Of a DNA stretch of 64,000 bases, positions 12,037 to 23,920 are shown piece by piece; the stretch's first letter is position 1; every line of letters begins with the position of its first letter. The translations under genes and the position numbers were made by a program. Below the pieces are notes generated by a model, which was not told the origin of the DNA, made no database searches, and saw nothing but the letters and a program-made list of their open reading frames with translations. The stretch lies in contig JAJGOT010000002.1 in assembly GCA_022457155.1 (NCBI GenBank), forward strand, positions 602,501 to 666,500. The letters are read 5' to 3'. Origin of the DNA: Cladopsammia gracilis. Its lineage: Eukaryota > Cnidaria > Anthozoa > Scleractinia > Dendrophylliidae.

Positions 12037-12999
12037 TGCAGCTTACTTACACTTATTTACAATACTTACAATGCTTACAATACTTAAAGCTTTCTTACAA
12101 TGCTACAACACTTACTACATTTTTTAAAAGGAATAAAAACAAAAAAATGACTTATAAGACTATTACTTGTGTATATATTTTTATTTAGAATAATTTAATT
12201 TAATTTTTTTCCCCATATTTTCAAAAACAGCTGTAACTTTTTTTGGACAAAATGACTTTTCAAAATATCCAGTTTGTCTTGCAGACGTACCTTATTGGTA
12301 CTAATTTTCGCGGGCACTTAATTTCGCGAAGAAAAGGTCGGCATATTTCGCGGGTCTTTATTTTCGCGATTTGGGTGCAAAATTATTTTCTTAGGGAATT
12401 AATTTTCGCGAAAGTTAAAAAAACATTTTATTTCGAGAATTTTATTATTTCACACTTCTTATTACTGAAAATCATCAACTGATAACAAAACCAAACTATA
12501 GAAACCGCATCGTGTACCATAGGCATAGTCAAAGTAGTCACACAACAGAACACCCACATTGAGAGGAACAGCAAACACACCAGATTGAAATGGTGAGCAG
12601 AGATCACAGTGGGTCTATCGCATATTCGTTTAAGTGCGGTCTCCGCGGGTTTCACGTTTATAAAGAGGTTTGGAGTCCGATTGTTGGAGAGCAATTGAAA
12701 TGCTGCTACGACTGAGAGAAACAAAACATTATGCTTACCCTTTAACCAGCTTCTTTGTCTGTCTGTCATGTCTGCGCTTAGTCCCTTTCTCAGCAGATCT
12801 CAGATTTGGCAGATCTCGTTTCACTATCATTTATTTCTCTTTACTAGCAGAGCCCTCCAAAACTCAGAAATGGCTGTAAAAGGGGAATGTAAATGAACAC
12901 CTTGGTTAGAATCTAGATTCTTATACCGCTGATACCTTAAAAAAATTTAAATTGTCTATAAATGAAAGAATTTATGTAAAAAAGACAACGAACAGTGTC
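12037..12999. other. AT-rich gap with TTTCGCG-type repeat
   Basis: 12300-12425 holds four copies of a TTTCGCG motif (as in AATTTTCGCGAA), likely a degenerate repeat family. A minus-strand frame at 12769-12428 has two hydrophobic stretches and a donor-like GTAAGC after its 11th codon, but no family I recognise, so I do not call it a gene. Confidence 0.35.
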
Positions 13000-13290
13000 A
13001 GTTATTCCACTACCATCACTGCCTGCGTGCAAGCAAAAGAATTGTAGGAATGAATTTACCCACCTTTGCTCCAGATGGGTTGGATAGAATGGAACCAATG
13101 CAAAGGAAGAGCAGGCACTGTAATTCTTTGAGTTACAAAGTCCCAAGATCAAAAACGAACTTCCATCTCTACTCCTATTTCCCAAGAACGATCAGAGATT
13201 GGAACAGTCTTCCAGACGATGTAGTGCAAGCATCGACCTTGGCCTCCTTTAAACAGAGGCTTGCCAGTCTTGATTACTAGACATGACCAC
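13000..13290 (+). pseudogene. 3' relic of a non-LTR retrotransposon ORF2
   Basis: The C-terminal signature of CR1/L2/RTE-like ORF2 proteins is readable: FHLYSYFPRTIRDWNSLPDD followed by STLASFKQRL and a stop at 13280. Only the last about 75 codons remain. A GAA-rich tail follows near 13400. Unrelated to the L1-type element at 14159. Confidence 0.6.
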
Positions 13291-14144
13291 TCCTTTCTTT
13301 ATTTATTGATTTGTTTTTAATTAAGTTTTACTGCTATTATTGTGAATGTACATTTTTAACGCTTGCGAAAATCTTCAGAAGTGAAGGAGGCAAGTTTAAT
13401 GGAAGAAGAAGAAGTTGCTTTCCACTGTTTCTTTCTAACTGCTGACTGCTTGCAGCACAATAGCGTCAGCAGTGGTTTTCTGAAATGACGGCTTCTTTAG
13501 ACCTTTGGAACTAGTAACTATATTAAAAATGACAAACGAACGGCGATCCTGGAGATCGGCCTTGTTCCATTGAAAAGAACGTTTTGGCCATTCGAGATAC
13601 TAGTCTTATTACGTCATTGAAAATGACAGCTGCTGTTGTTATGGACTTTTTCCAGGTTGATGAAAAAGATAAAAACTACAACAAACAATGACAATGGAGC
13701 CATCATTTCCAGACATGGCATAACGCGCGCGTTGATTTGCATAATTTTTGGGCGCTGGGAGTACAACCGCTTGCGGTTTTTCGTCAGTATATTGTCACCT
13801 CGGAAAGACTTTGGACTGTTTGGAGCTGACTCGCGTGTTTAATTAAATGAAGCAGTTAAATTAATTATTTTTGCGAAAAAGTCATAGCAAGGAAAAACAA
13901 ATAAGTCACGGTTTTTCCAGCCAGGGACAGTGTTTTAATATCAGTTTTTAGCAAGCTAGATGTTGAGCGAAAATCCCAGCCAGTAAATGACCTAATGCTA
14001 ATATTTCCCAGCCAGTGTAATTGCAGCCTGTTGAGTGGGTTTTCTGTGGAGCGGCTCCGTAGGGTACTCCTGTATAAAGATTGCAATATTTTTTTTTCTC
14101 ACTTGTAATTAATGTCCTTGCTAAATGGGGTTTAACTTCGAAGC
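13291..14144. other. Gap upstream of the L1 insertion
   Basis: No convincing gene. By position it should include the 5' part of ISL2EU copy 2, whose first clear exon lies beyond the L1 at 18670, but I could not identify an exon. Several GACGGTTTTTCC/CCAGCCAG-type repeats occur at 13900-14030. Confidence 0.35.
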
Positions 14145-14158
14145 ATAAATTCTATGTA
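14145..14158. repeat. L1 target-site duplication, left
   Basis: ATAAATTCTATGTA, identical to 18634-18647. The two copies flank the LINE exactly. Confidence 0.85.
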
Positions 14159-14275
14159 TTTTTGAGTGGGTTTCTTGCAGGAAAAAGAAATCTGCTTTCT
14201 GTTTTCGGCACCAAGTGAATATGGTTCTCCTTTTCTTAAAATTCCCAATGCCCCTTACATTTAGGGAAACTAATT
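14159..14275 (-). pseudogene. Inverted N terminus of L1 ORF2 (endonuclease start)
   Basis: Minus-strand codons give SLNVRGIGNFKKRRTIF and FFFLQETHSKI, the first strand of an APE-type endonuclease including the metal-binding Glu of LQETHS. The reading stops at the element edge, and the same LQETHSKI restarts at 15868 on the plus strand. Confidence 0.75.
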
Positions 14276-14810
14276 TACATGTGCTAACGGACATTTCATA
14301 AAAAGCCTGGGCTTGCAGAAGAGAACAAAAGATATAATTAAAGAATGGTTCGCTAGGTTTTTACAACCTATAAATAAGAATGAATTGTTCTTCAGAAGAC
14401 AGGAAATTAATGCGAAAAAAACCATCGGTATTTTGAAATAATAGAATCCATTGCCTTTTACATATACAACACAGAAAAGGAACAAGAGGAAAAAACACGA
14501 AAATACACCTACCTCATGTCCCAGATTAATTATATCCATCTACTAGCAACCTTATTCCTACGCGAAAAGAAAGCTCCTTTGGCGAAAAAAAATATATAAT
14601 CAAAATAAATGCGATGTTCATAGAGCAAAGAAAGCTTACAAAAGAATAATTATCTACAACAATATGTTATTTTAATGCGAAAGAACGAAGAAAAATAAAC
14701 ATCCAACATAATATTGAAAGAAGGCGAAATCTTATAACTTCACCAGAAGATATTTTAGTCGCCGGTGGGCACTGTGTCAATAATTAAGCTTAGTCTCAAA
14801 AGGTTCAGAG

Positions 14811-15767
14811 TCACCATTTAACATATTTACCATCAATATAAAGTTTGTCCGGTTCGGACTTACTGAAATTGGCCCGTCTACCTTCTTTCCTTGCCTGCTT
14901 TAATTTCTCTATCGGCGCTTTCCTCAAAAGATGTAGTTCTTTTGGGATGTCCTCAAACATTTTAAAATTTGTGCCCTTTAGGTTTCGCCCTTGTTTGAAG
15001 ACTCGCTCCTTGTCTGAGAATCGTAGAAACCGAGCAATAATCGTGCGGCCGTCGTTACAGGTATCATCTTTTGGCTTGCCTAGCCTGTGGACCCTCTGAA
15101 ATTCAATTTGTTTGGCGTTCTCAACTCCATGCGTATTTTCAAGAAAGTTAACAAGAACATCTTTAGTATCTTCACTTGTACTTTTTCCTGCTTCAGCGCG
15201 GTTCTGAAAGACTTCTGGAATTCCTTCAAATTTCAAATTTTCACGTCGGCTGTAGGCCTCTAAATAAAGGATTTTCTTTTGACATTCACCTCATTCCTTA
15301 GTACACTCGTCGAGAGTTGTTTGGAGTCGGTTGAGCTCGCTGTCGACAAATTGGGAGTTGGTTTCCATACTATCAAATTTTCCTTCGAGCTTTTTCTGTT
15401 TATCTTTGACTGATATAACATCTACTTCCACAGAAGTAATCTTGCTTTGCAGTGTTTTAACAGTTTGACTTATATCTTCCATCTTTGAGTCCATACTCTT
15501 CAGCCTCGAAATTATAAAGTCTAGTTTTCCCTCGATACCTTCGGCGGCCATTGTTTCCTCAGCGACACTTGAAGTTATCACGTCCGGCGATGAGGACTCT
15601 TTAACTCGTTTTTCTTCAGGTGATGTTTCAGTTGAACTACAGGATGAGCCCTTGCTAAATTTTCTTTTAGGAGTAACAAATATGGAGGAAACCTCCATAA
15701 ACACCGAAATAGGATACCCCGCCAACGGAGCATTCAAAAACCCATCCTCACTCCATGACGTACTCAC
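14811..15767 (-). pseudogene. L1-type ORF1 (Transposase_22-like), inverted
   Basis: Two frames joined by one frameshift near 15290. The N-terminal part (15767-15291) has a Ser/Lys-rich head and a long coiled coil (about residues 75-155). The C-terminal part has YSRRENLKFEGIP, IEFQRVHRLGKPKDD and RTIIARFLRFSDKERVF, the RRM and C-terminal domain pattern of L1 ORF1p, an RNA-binding trimer. It lies in the inverted segment, so it runs opposite to ORF2. Confidence 0.75.
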
Positions 15768-15867
15768 TCCACGAGTTCAATTCATGCTTTGCAATAGCAA
15801 CATCAATCTTGTGGTGGATTTGCAGTCAACAAATATTTAACAACAATTATGAAATTTTTTCAAACTC

Positions 15868-18470
15868 TGCAAGAAACCCACTCAAAAATAGACTCAGAGA
15901 CGTGTTGGAGAAATGAATGGGGGAGCGATATTATTATGGCCCATGGGACCTCTAACTCACGCGGGGTGGCAATTCTTGTTAAAAAGGATGTTGATTGCAC
16001 AATTCATTCAAAAGTGTTGGACCCTCTAGGACAATACGTCATAATAAAAGCAGAATTTAATGACAAAATATATGTTTTAATCAACATCTACGCTCCGAAT
16101 AAAGACTCGAATATCGTGAGCTTTTTCAACAATCTTCTCGTGGTTTTGCGAAATAATAATTTTGACGAAGAAGAAAATATTATTATGGGTGGAGATTTTA
16201 ACTGTCCTCTTAATCCATCTATGGATAAGAAAGGAGGCCTCTTGAGTCCAAGAAAATCTGTTATATCAATCATCAATAATCTACAAGAAGAGTTTGACCT
16301 TGTTGATATATGGAGGGTTAAGAATCCTCAGAAAAAGAGCTTTACATGGAGTCAAAATTCACCTACGATCTTTTGCCGCTTAGACTATTGGCTGATCGCA
16401 AATTCTTTACACGATTTAGTTAAAACAGCAGATATCATCCCGGCAATTAGAACAGATCATGCAGCAATTATTCTTGAAATTGTAAACAAATTTGATGAGA
16501 TCAAAGGCCCAGGTATCTGGAAAATGAATTGTTCTGTTTTAGATGATGAAGATCATGTTAATGATATTTCGGAGAAGATACCTATATGTCTAGAATCTTT
16601 TAATTTCGGTCAGAACTTTATTAGATGGGTATCTTCATTCTACGAAAATATACAAAGCTGTATTATCAACAATGGTACAACCTCTGATTTCTTCACAATC
16701 GAACGAGGAGTTAGGCAAGGGGACCCTCTTTCTCCGTATCTTTTTGTAGTAGCTGTTGAAACCTTAGCTATCGCAGTAAGACAAAACCCAATGATAAAAG
16801 GTATTACAATCGACAAGAAAGAAACAAAATTACTTCAATATGCAGATGACACAACTGCGGTCCTTTCAGATATCGATTCAGCGCAAACCCTTTTTAGGCT
16901 GCTAGACGAATTTAAGAAGATCTCAGGTTTAGCCGTCAACCCCACAAAAACGGAAGCAATGTGGATCGGCTCTTTAAAAGAAAACGAATCGAAACCCTTT
17001 GGTATTAAATGGTCAAATGAACCAATTAAAGCTCTCGGTGTCTATTACACTTATGATCAAAACTTATTACATGAGAAAAATTTTATAGAAAGATTAGACA
17101 GCGTTAAAAAACTAGTAAACATATGGTCTGCACGTGGTCTTTCCCTTTCCCTTTACGGAAAGATCACTGTTATCAAATCCTTAATTATCCCAAAATTTGT
17201 TTACGTGGCATCACTATTAGCCACTCCAGAGTGGGTGGTTCAGGAATTGAATAAATTGATATTTAAATTTTTATGGAAAGGTGTTGATAAGGTTACACGT
17301 TTGTCAACAATAAATGACTACCAAAAAAGCGGCTTGAAAATGATTGACTTAGAAACAATGGTCAAATCTTTAAGACTTGCCTGGTTAAAGAGAATTTTCA
17401 GCGAAAACGACGGCACATGGAAGAATTACTTGTGTTATCAACTTAAAAGCTACGGGGGCCTTTTTCTATTTCATTGTAATTATGATGTAAAAGACGCTGT
17501 AGTTACATCGCGTTTTTACTCTGAATTGCTTCAATGGTGGGTCGCTTTTTGTGAGAATTATTCTACAGATAAAATGCGGTATAATATTATTTGGAATAAT
17601 AAAGATATTCGGATAAACAATAAGTCAATTTTTTATAAAGCATTTGTTGATAATGGTTTCCTTTTGGTTTCCGATCTCTGATTTGATTTGAGTATTGCAG
17701 AGTCGTATAGTATTATTATAAGAAAGATCGAAAAAACTAATTTTTTAACATGGGCAGTTCTTAGACTTGCTGTACCTGCCGCCTTGAGAGACAACTTTAG
17801 AACAAAGGATTACACCTTTTTGACATTGCCACCCTCTGTGATAATTAAGAATATGATTTTGACATTTTAAAGAAGAAATCAAAAGATTATTATTCACTGC
17901 TCATAAGTAAAAAGGCACAACTTTCAAAAAACACCTCGATTTTAAAACGAGATTTTAATTTGACGGAAGGCCAACTGGAAAAAGCGTTTCTTTTACCACA
18001 CATCATATGCTCAGAATCCTATGTTAAGGCTTTTCAGTACAAGGTCCTCAACTCCATATTATATATTAACACTAAGCTATACAAAATAGGATATCTATCT
18101 GATGATAAATGTTCCTTTTGTAAGTCGAAACCTGAAACCCTTATTCACCTTCTCTTTGATTGTGTATAATGTTAAACTTTTCTGGAAGGACTTTGAATTT
18201 TATTATTATCTGCTGTCAAATGAATGGATTAGTCTTAGTTTACAGGATGTGCTATTAGGAATTATAGCTGTACAATGCCCTTTACTGAACTACTTTCTAA
18301 TAATAGCAAAACTATATATATGGGAGTGCAGAAGATCACAAACCCGTCCTATTATTGCTGGGTTTAAGTTAAGGATAAATATTAAATTTGAAACAGAGAA
18401 ATATATTTGCACCAAAAACAGAACCTTAAGTGAATTTTATAAAAAATGGTCGGTAATGTGTAATGCGTAA
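15868..18470 (+). pseudogene. L1-type ORF2 with internal deletion
   Basis: Begins at the inversion breakpoint within the endonuclease (LQETHSKI); YVLINIYAPNKD, GGDFNCPL and RTDHAAI follow. Near codon 237 of this frame the protein passes in frame from endonuclease linker (DDEDHVNDI) to the late RT region (NFGQNFIRWV, RGVRQGDPLSPYLF, LQYADDTTAVL). The block with RT motifs 0-2 and the first catalytic aspartate motif is absent. The stop at 17679-17681 (TGA) is in frame and reading continues in frame, then frameshifts near 17865 and 18165 follow. A zf-RVT-like CSFCKSKPETLIHLLFDC lies at about 18110. Cannot encode active RT. Confidence 0.8.
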
Positions 18471-18633
18471 AAGGTTTTTTTTTTTTGTAATACATGTAGT
18501 TAGTAGTTTTTATTGATGTCTGTTTGCCTTTGTATTTATCGTTAATATAGTAAGTAGTATAAGTAGTGTAAAGTAACATGTAAAGAAGCACTTGTATTTG
18601 TGTTATTAAAATAATAAAAAAAAATAATAAAAA

Positions 18634-18647
18634 ATAAATTCTATGTA
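18634..18647. repeat. L1 target-site duplication, right
   Basis: ATAAATTCTATGTA, matching 14145-14158, directly after the A-rich tail. Confidence 0.85.
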
Positions 18648-18669
18648 AATTTGTCTTACTTTCCGCAGG

Positions 18670-20146
18670 GTCGTCAGTTATATCAAAAATGGTTGGGAGA
18701 ATAATTTTACGGAGAAGTGGCAACACTTGGCATCAAGTAAACCTGTGGACCAAACGAAGACCGTCAATTGTGATTTTCCAGGATCTGCTCAGTGGGTTTC
18801 GCTGGTTGACGCAAAGGACGATGTTCCTACATTTAAGATTCAAAATATTGTGTCATACTTTATTGAAAGAAAAGCTAAAGACAATGAATCAAACAAAGAT
18901 TACAAGAACGTCAGCAGCAAAGCTTTTGGTTTGTTTCGACATGGTCACATCCAAAAACTGGAAATCGCTCGAGACGACGATGACAAAGTACATTTTCGAT
19001 GTGATTGCTTACCTTAAATGAAGAAAAACTTGAAGTATAACATGAAAATCTCATTGTGTAATGGTGAACATAAAGGTGAAATTACATTAATTTTGCTAGC
19101 TGTGCTTGCCCAGCTGGTAAAGGTCCACGAGGCTCTTGTAAACACATAGCCACTCTTTGTTATGCACTTGAAGAATTTGTGAGACTTAAGTGTACACGGG
19201 AATTTGAAACATGTACCTTAAGACTGCAAACTTGGAACCAGCCGAGAAAGAGGAAGCTTGATTCTCAGTCAGTTTATGAAATTGATTTCTCAAAAAAGAT
19301 TTATAGAAGAGAAGAAAGCAACAATGCCAAGCCTTTGAAAGATCCAAGACGCCCATCTGAAAGGATCGATGATCCGAAAAAGGTCAACAGAGAACTCCTT
19401 GATAATAGCAAGAGAGTTAAACCAAATTGTGGTTTCTTTTTCCTAGTGTCAGATGAAAAACTGGATGAAAAGAAAAATGAAATTATTTCTCCAATTAAAG
19501 GGCACCATGTCTCACTCACTGAGATTTTTGACCGGGCAGAAACAATAAAGAGAAATCTCATGGTCAGTGATCAAGAGAGACAGAACATTGCACTTGCCAC
19601 AAAAGCTCAAAGTAATTGTCAGGCATGGTTTGAACACAGACGTGTTCGGATTACAGCCTCTCAATGCAACCGAGCTTTACAGAAGCCTTGTACTAGCCCA
19701 ACAAAAGCAATGAGGGAAATCTTACACCATAACAATCAGTACCAAGGTAACAAAATGAAACAGGGACTGAAAGATGAAAAGACGATCATATGGCTATATG
19801 AAAACAATCTGGAATGCAAAGTTAGTGAAACAGGTTTTGTTATATGTCAGAATCATTCTTTCCTTGGGGTCTCTCCAGAGGGGTAGTGGAGATAAAGCGA
19901 ATCTTCACAGATGGCCTTTCTCTGAAGGAGGCAGTGTGTAAACGTGGTATATGTAAAGATACTAATCATGGGTTAGTGATCAACAAGAGTCATAAGTTCC
20001 ACTACCAAGTCCAGCAGCTGATGCTTTGCACTAAATCATCCTGGACTGATGTGGTACTCTCTGACACTGTTGATTTAATTATTTTACATGTCAAGAAGAA
20101 CAATAAATTCCTTTGTGACAGTCCCAAAACTGGAAAACTTTTATGA
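18670..20146 (+). pseudogene. SWIM/YqaJ-type nuclease gene, ISL2EU copy 2
   Basis: Opens after a TTTCCGCAG acceptor at 18669. First part to 19014 has SYFIERKAKDNES and VHFRCDCLP; an in-frame TAA and a frameshift then lead to a SWIM finger readable at about 19097-19147 (CACPAGKGPRGSCKH). The YqaJ nuclease follows from about 19610: WFEHRRVRITASQCNRAL, FLGVSPEG, VVEIKRI and HYQVQQLML; a short gap or frameshift at 19886 separates the middle from the C terminus. Same architecture as the gene at 9059-12036, and convergent with its transposase at 20922-22470. The L1 at 14159 inserted upstream, just before the acceptor. Inactive by several breaks. Confidence 0.7.
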
Positions 20147-20414
20147 CAATCACATCTCTTTAGAACTAGCATACCCAAGAGTTTGTGATGGACTTACAAG
20201 ATTGAGTAAATTAATTCACTGAAATGACTGAAATCACAATTTTATATTTTTTATTTCTTCTTTGGACATCTGTAAATAAACATGTTTGGACCATCTCAGT
20301 TGTAAGCATGTGCTATATATCCCATTGATTAGAGAGTGAGAAGGGTTTGTTTTTTATTTTCCAAAGCAGTAGATGTTATATAATGGCCGATGTAGAAAAT
20401 AACAATTTGTGTAG
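20147..20414. other. Spacer between the convergent ISL2EU copy 2 genes
   Basis: AT-rich, noncoding. Together with 20571-20921 it separates the 3' ends of the YqaJ and transposase genes. Confidence 0.4.
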
Positions 20415-20570
20415 GTAATCATACGGTTTTGAGTTCAATTTGGGATCAATTTGCAAAGCTCAAATTGCATAAGCCACTTCGGCAAGTGCAATTTGAGTTT
20501 TTTGAAAAACTCACAAGTGCAAATTAATCCAAAATTGAACGAGAAAACCATATGATTACTTATAAATAAT
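20415..20570. repeat. Foldback MITE family D
   Basis: Arms GTAATCATACGGTTTT... and ...AAAACCATATGATTAC, inner arms around TTCAATTTGGGATCAATTTGC and GCAAATTAATCC. The centre holds an AAATTGCA palindromic segment. Confidence 0.7.
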
Positions 20571-20921
20571 TATACATGAAAAAATTTGCATCAATTTTTT
20601 TTTGCAAAACATTTTTGCATCAAAATATTTTTTTCTTATTTGCACTGGTGTTACACTTGAACTGCACTGCTCTCATCCAATCAGAATTTAGTAATTTTTT
20701 TCATGTTATTGTATATTATTAAAACAGGAACATATGAGCTACAACACATGAACATTGAGTTATTATGGGTTGAGAAAAAACTTCATATGTTGCACAGTTT
20801 TACCATTTGTAAAATTGTTATAAGAAATTAATGGAACATTGTAAATTCCTTGACTATACAGTTTGTTTTTCACTGTCATAGATAACATGAAGGCAATTTG
20901 TAAGATATGTCATTGTTATTG

Positions 20922-22470
20922 CTAACCATCTACTAGTGGCGGGACTAAGTTTGATAATATTGCACAGACCAAAAATATTATGTTAATAATACCATTCCTG
21001 CACAAAGTTATGGGAACAAAGTCTAAAATGTGGTAGTTTTTTATTCTTTCCATGGCTCTTTCAACATGTATTCTTAGAGATGCAATCCTTCTTGTTTCCA
21101 GTAATTCACTCATTTAATTGGCCTGATTCATTCATGAATGGAGGAACATTTACTTTTACCCCTTTACATGCCAGCATCTCTTGAATGTTAAAACCTCTAT
21201 CAGCTATGATAACATCACCATGTTGTAGTTTCTCTATTAGGCCTGACTTTTGGGTTAGTTATTGTCAGAAATGCTGCCACCATACAGGGTTGAAGCAAAT
21301 GAAATTCCCCCTTTTGGTAAAATACCAACCAAGGCTTTCAGGGTGTTGCTGTTTTTGTATGAAGAAAATGTTACTTGTTGAGCCTCTGGGTTGTTTGGCT
21401 TTTCGATGTATATCTCAGTGGCATCGATTATCAGAGTAGTTGTTGAATACCTTTTGCAAAAGCATTCAGGCAGGTGTAGTTTAACAATCTCTCTGGAAGG
21501 AAATACATCAAGTTCTTGGAATCTGAAAAAAAAAAACTTGATCCAGGTATTAACAATTTGGGATACTAAACTTTGACACACCCCAAATCTAGCTGATAAG
21601 TCTTCTAGTAAGCCAACTTTCAAATGACAAATCACCAGGAAAAATTCATTCTCACCAGTCAAAGCCCTACTAGGCCCAGGTTTATATTTGTGCTTGATTT
21701 CTCTTAAATTTTCTGTGTTTTGGTAGTCCAAGTGAGCTGCTGTCTCCCTCCCAGAAAGTCAAGAACCATTGAAAACAATTCATAGTTCTCAAATCCAGTG
21801 TAAAATCTTAATAACTTATCATTATCCTTTACAGTTTCGATGCTGAAGGCTTTCTTCTCAATTAATAACTCCAGCTCCTTTCTGGCACTTCTTTCTTCTT
21901 CAAGTTGATTTTCCAGCTCTTGTATTTTTTTGTTTAATTCACACTCCTTAGTTTGCCATTTCTCAAGTAGACATGACATTTTGTCATCCTTTAACTTTAA
22001 CTTGTTCCCAGTTTTCATCCCCAGTTTGAATTAAACCTTCACTTTTTAGATGTTCAGTTTCTATTCCATCTGAACCAGATTTAAAATCAGTGTTTTCAAT
22101 GTTGGTCAGTTCAGAGACTGAATACTGCTTTGATTTCTTTTTTTGTTTTTCGTTTTCCTTGTGTTACACGTTGCTCTATCAGCTGGCTTTTTCCTCTTTG
22201 TTTTTTTTACAGTAAAAATAAACTTTGTCGGAACGGAATCTGGCTTCAAATGAATTCTTTGTCTTCCCTTTGGTTTTATGAAGCAATTGGCTTCAAAATG
22301 CTGACTACAGACAAGAGTTTTTGTTCACTGGAGTGTTCTTTTGACGGGGTTTCACGAGCCATTGTGCCAGCAAATTCTTGTTTGAGAGCAGGAGCGAATG
22401 CCACGATAAGTCCTTGCATTTCACTTTGGAACTTCGATTTTGACACACAAAAGCTATGCAATGCTTAACC
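20922..22470 (-). pseudogene. THAP-DDE transposase, ISL2EU copy 2
   Basis: Degenerate relative of the 3671-5248 transposase. From right to left on the minus strand: remnant of a THAP finger (CSQHFEANCFIKPK readable near 22300-22340), coiled coil (CELNKKIQELENQLEEER, about 21900-21960), helix-turn-helix (LSARFGVCQSLVSQI), then DDE core segments LIIDATEIYIEKP (about 21420), IIADRGF (about 21195) and RIHVERAMERIK (about 21060). At least four frame changes separate these blocks, so it is non-functional. Only short motifs were compared with copy 1; they look diverged. Confidence 0.7.
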
Positions 22471-22819
22471 ATGGATAAAGACACTCAAAAGTTGACCAAA
22501 TATTTTGTAAATGTCAAACTACCTAATAGTTTTCCTCTCTGTTACCTTGTACTTACAGCGAGCTAAGACCCGATAGCCTCGTTTTGGCAAAAGTTCATAG
22601 AGAGACCGCTGATTTTGCGTGCTCAACCTCAATAAGAGCTATTATTGACACGAAGACGATATGGCATTGTTTCGTTTGAAAACGAATTCAATTACGCATC
22701 AAAATTGTGGGAACAAAAAGAAAGGACACAAACATGATTAACATAACTATCTTCTATCTATTTTCTTATGATCTTGATCGCAAGCAAAAAGTATAATAAA
22801 TCTCCCTTAAAGCGATTGG

Positions 22820-23165
22820 TTAGGAGGAATGAATTTGCCGTTAACATACAATCTGTCGGGAAATTTTTTACTAAAGTACACAGAGAGGCCCTTATTCTTT
22901 GCCTCCTTGAACTTGGTCAATTGTGATTTTCTTAACACATACAGTTCTTTTGGAATGTCTTCAAACACATTGAAGTCTATCTTTTAAAGTGTTCTTTGCT
23001 TTGTACAATGAAGAAGTCGTACTATAATGGGTCGAGATCATCTTTGGTCTTCCCCACTTCGTGAACTCTTTGAAATTCAAAATGCTCTCGTACATTTCTT
23101 TTAAACTTTGTCCAGTTATGCCCATGGTCTAATCAATTAGTCCACCAGCAGGTTTTCCAAAAAAT
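22820..23165 (-). pseudogene. Relic of an L1-type ORF1
   Basis: Minus-strand frames give FQRVHEVGKTKDD with RPI/YDFF and a lysine-rich tail after it, paralleling FQRVHRLGKPKDD of the ORF1 at 14811-15236 but with stops and frameshifts. An older fragment of a related LINE. Confidence 0.55.
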
Positions 23166-23483
23166 TCTCTTGATCTAGAGAAACTCCACAACTTGTGAAT
23201 TTCAGAGGGTCACCATTCTGTTTTCATGGAAGCACCAATGTAAACAAATCCTGTACTCCCATAAAGTTTAATGTATTGTGTTTGCATGCAAAGTGGTTTG
23301 TGTTTTTATGCGCTACAACAAAAGATGGCCCGTTACAATTGAAAGGGTGTGGACTTAGAAATGGGAGCGAGCCTCCTTAATCGTTTTTTTTTTGCTATTT
23401 TCTGCCTTAGAATAACTCATTGGAGTCCAAAATACTTATTAACTGGAAAAAATCGACACTTGCCTCTGTTAAACCTAAAACTT

Positions 23484-23920
23484 TTAAACTCTGAAATCAC
23501 GATTTGGAGCATCTGCCATTACAAATTTTCGTTCCTCCCAGTACTTAAAGTACATGAAGTGCTTACCAGTTAAAGTGCTTGTTACATCAGAGAGCTCAAA
23601 TTCTCCAATTGTACTTTTATATGCGAAACATGGGAAGGTACAAAGGAAGATTTTGGCAGATTTACGCTGGGAATGCTCTAAACAAGAAGTATTTTGATGT
23701 GAGGTCAACCAAGGTCTTGCAATATATTGACAATTTGGAGCTAAAAGTACATCAATCAAATTTGGAAGCAAAAGTTTCTTTCTCGAACACATTGTGTTTT
23801 GATGAATAACTTGGGATATGTGGGGCATTGCAAAGGATGATTTTGGTAGATACACACAAGGAATTAAATTAAGCGGGAAGTATTCTGATGTAAAAATCAT
23901 TGAAGTTTTGCTCCCTATCA
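23484..23920. repeat. Imperfect tandem repeat, period about 190 bp
   Basis: GGAAGATTTTGG...GTATTTTGATGT... near 23645 recurs as GGATGATTTTGG...GTATTCTGATGT... near 23836. Both strands are fairly open across it, but I recognise no protein. Confidence 0.5.

Larger units (their letters stand above)
14159..18633 (+). mobile_element. L1-type LINE with twin-primed 5' inversion
   Basis: Plus-strand LINE bounded by a perfect 14-bp target duplication and ending in an A-rich tail (about 18605-18633). The 3' part (15868 on) is sense ORF2. The 5' part is inverted: reading minus strand from about 15840 down gives ORF1, then the first codons of ORF2, ending at 14159. The block encoding LQETHSKI occurs at both ends, minus at about 14162-14185 and plus at 15868-15891, so about 24 bp at the breakpoint is duplicated. 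Order reverse(5' part)+3' part is what twin priming produces. Both ORFs carry stops, so the element is dead. Confidence 0.85.

Noticed and set aside
12428..12769. Possible host membrane-protein exon
   Set aside because: Two hydrophobic stretches but no family match and no second exon.
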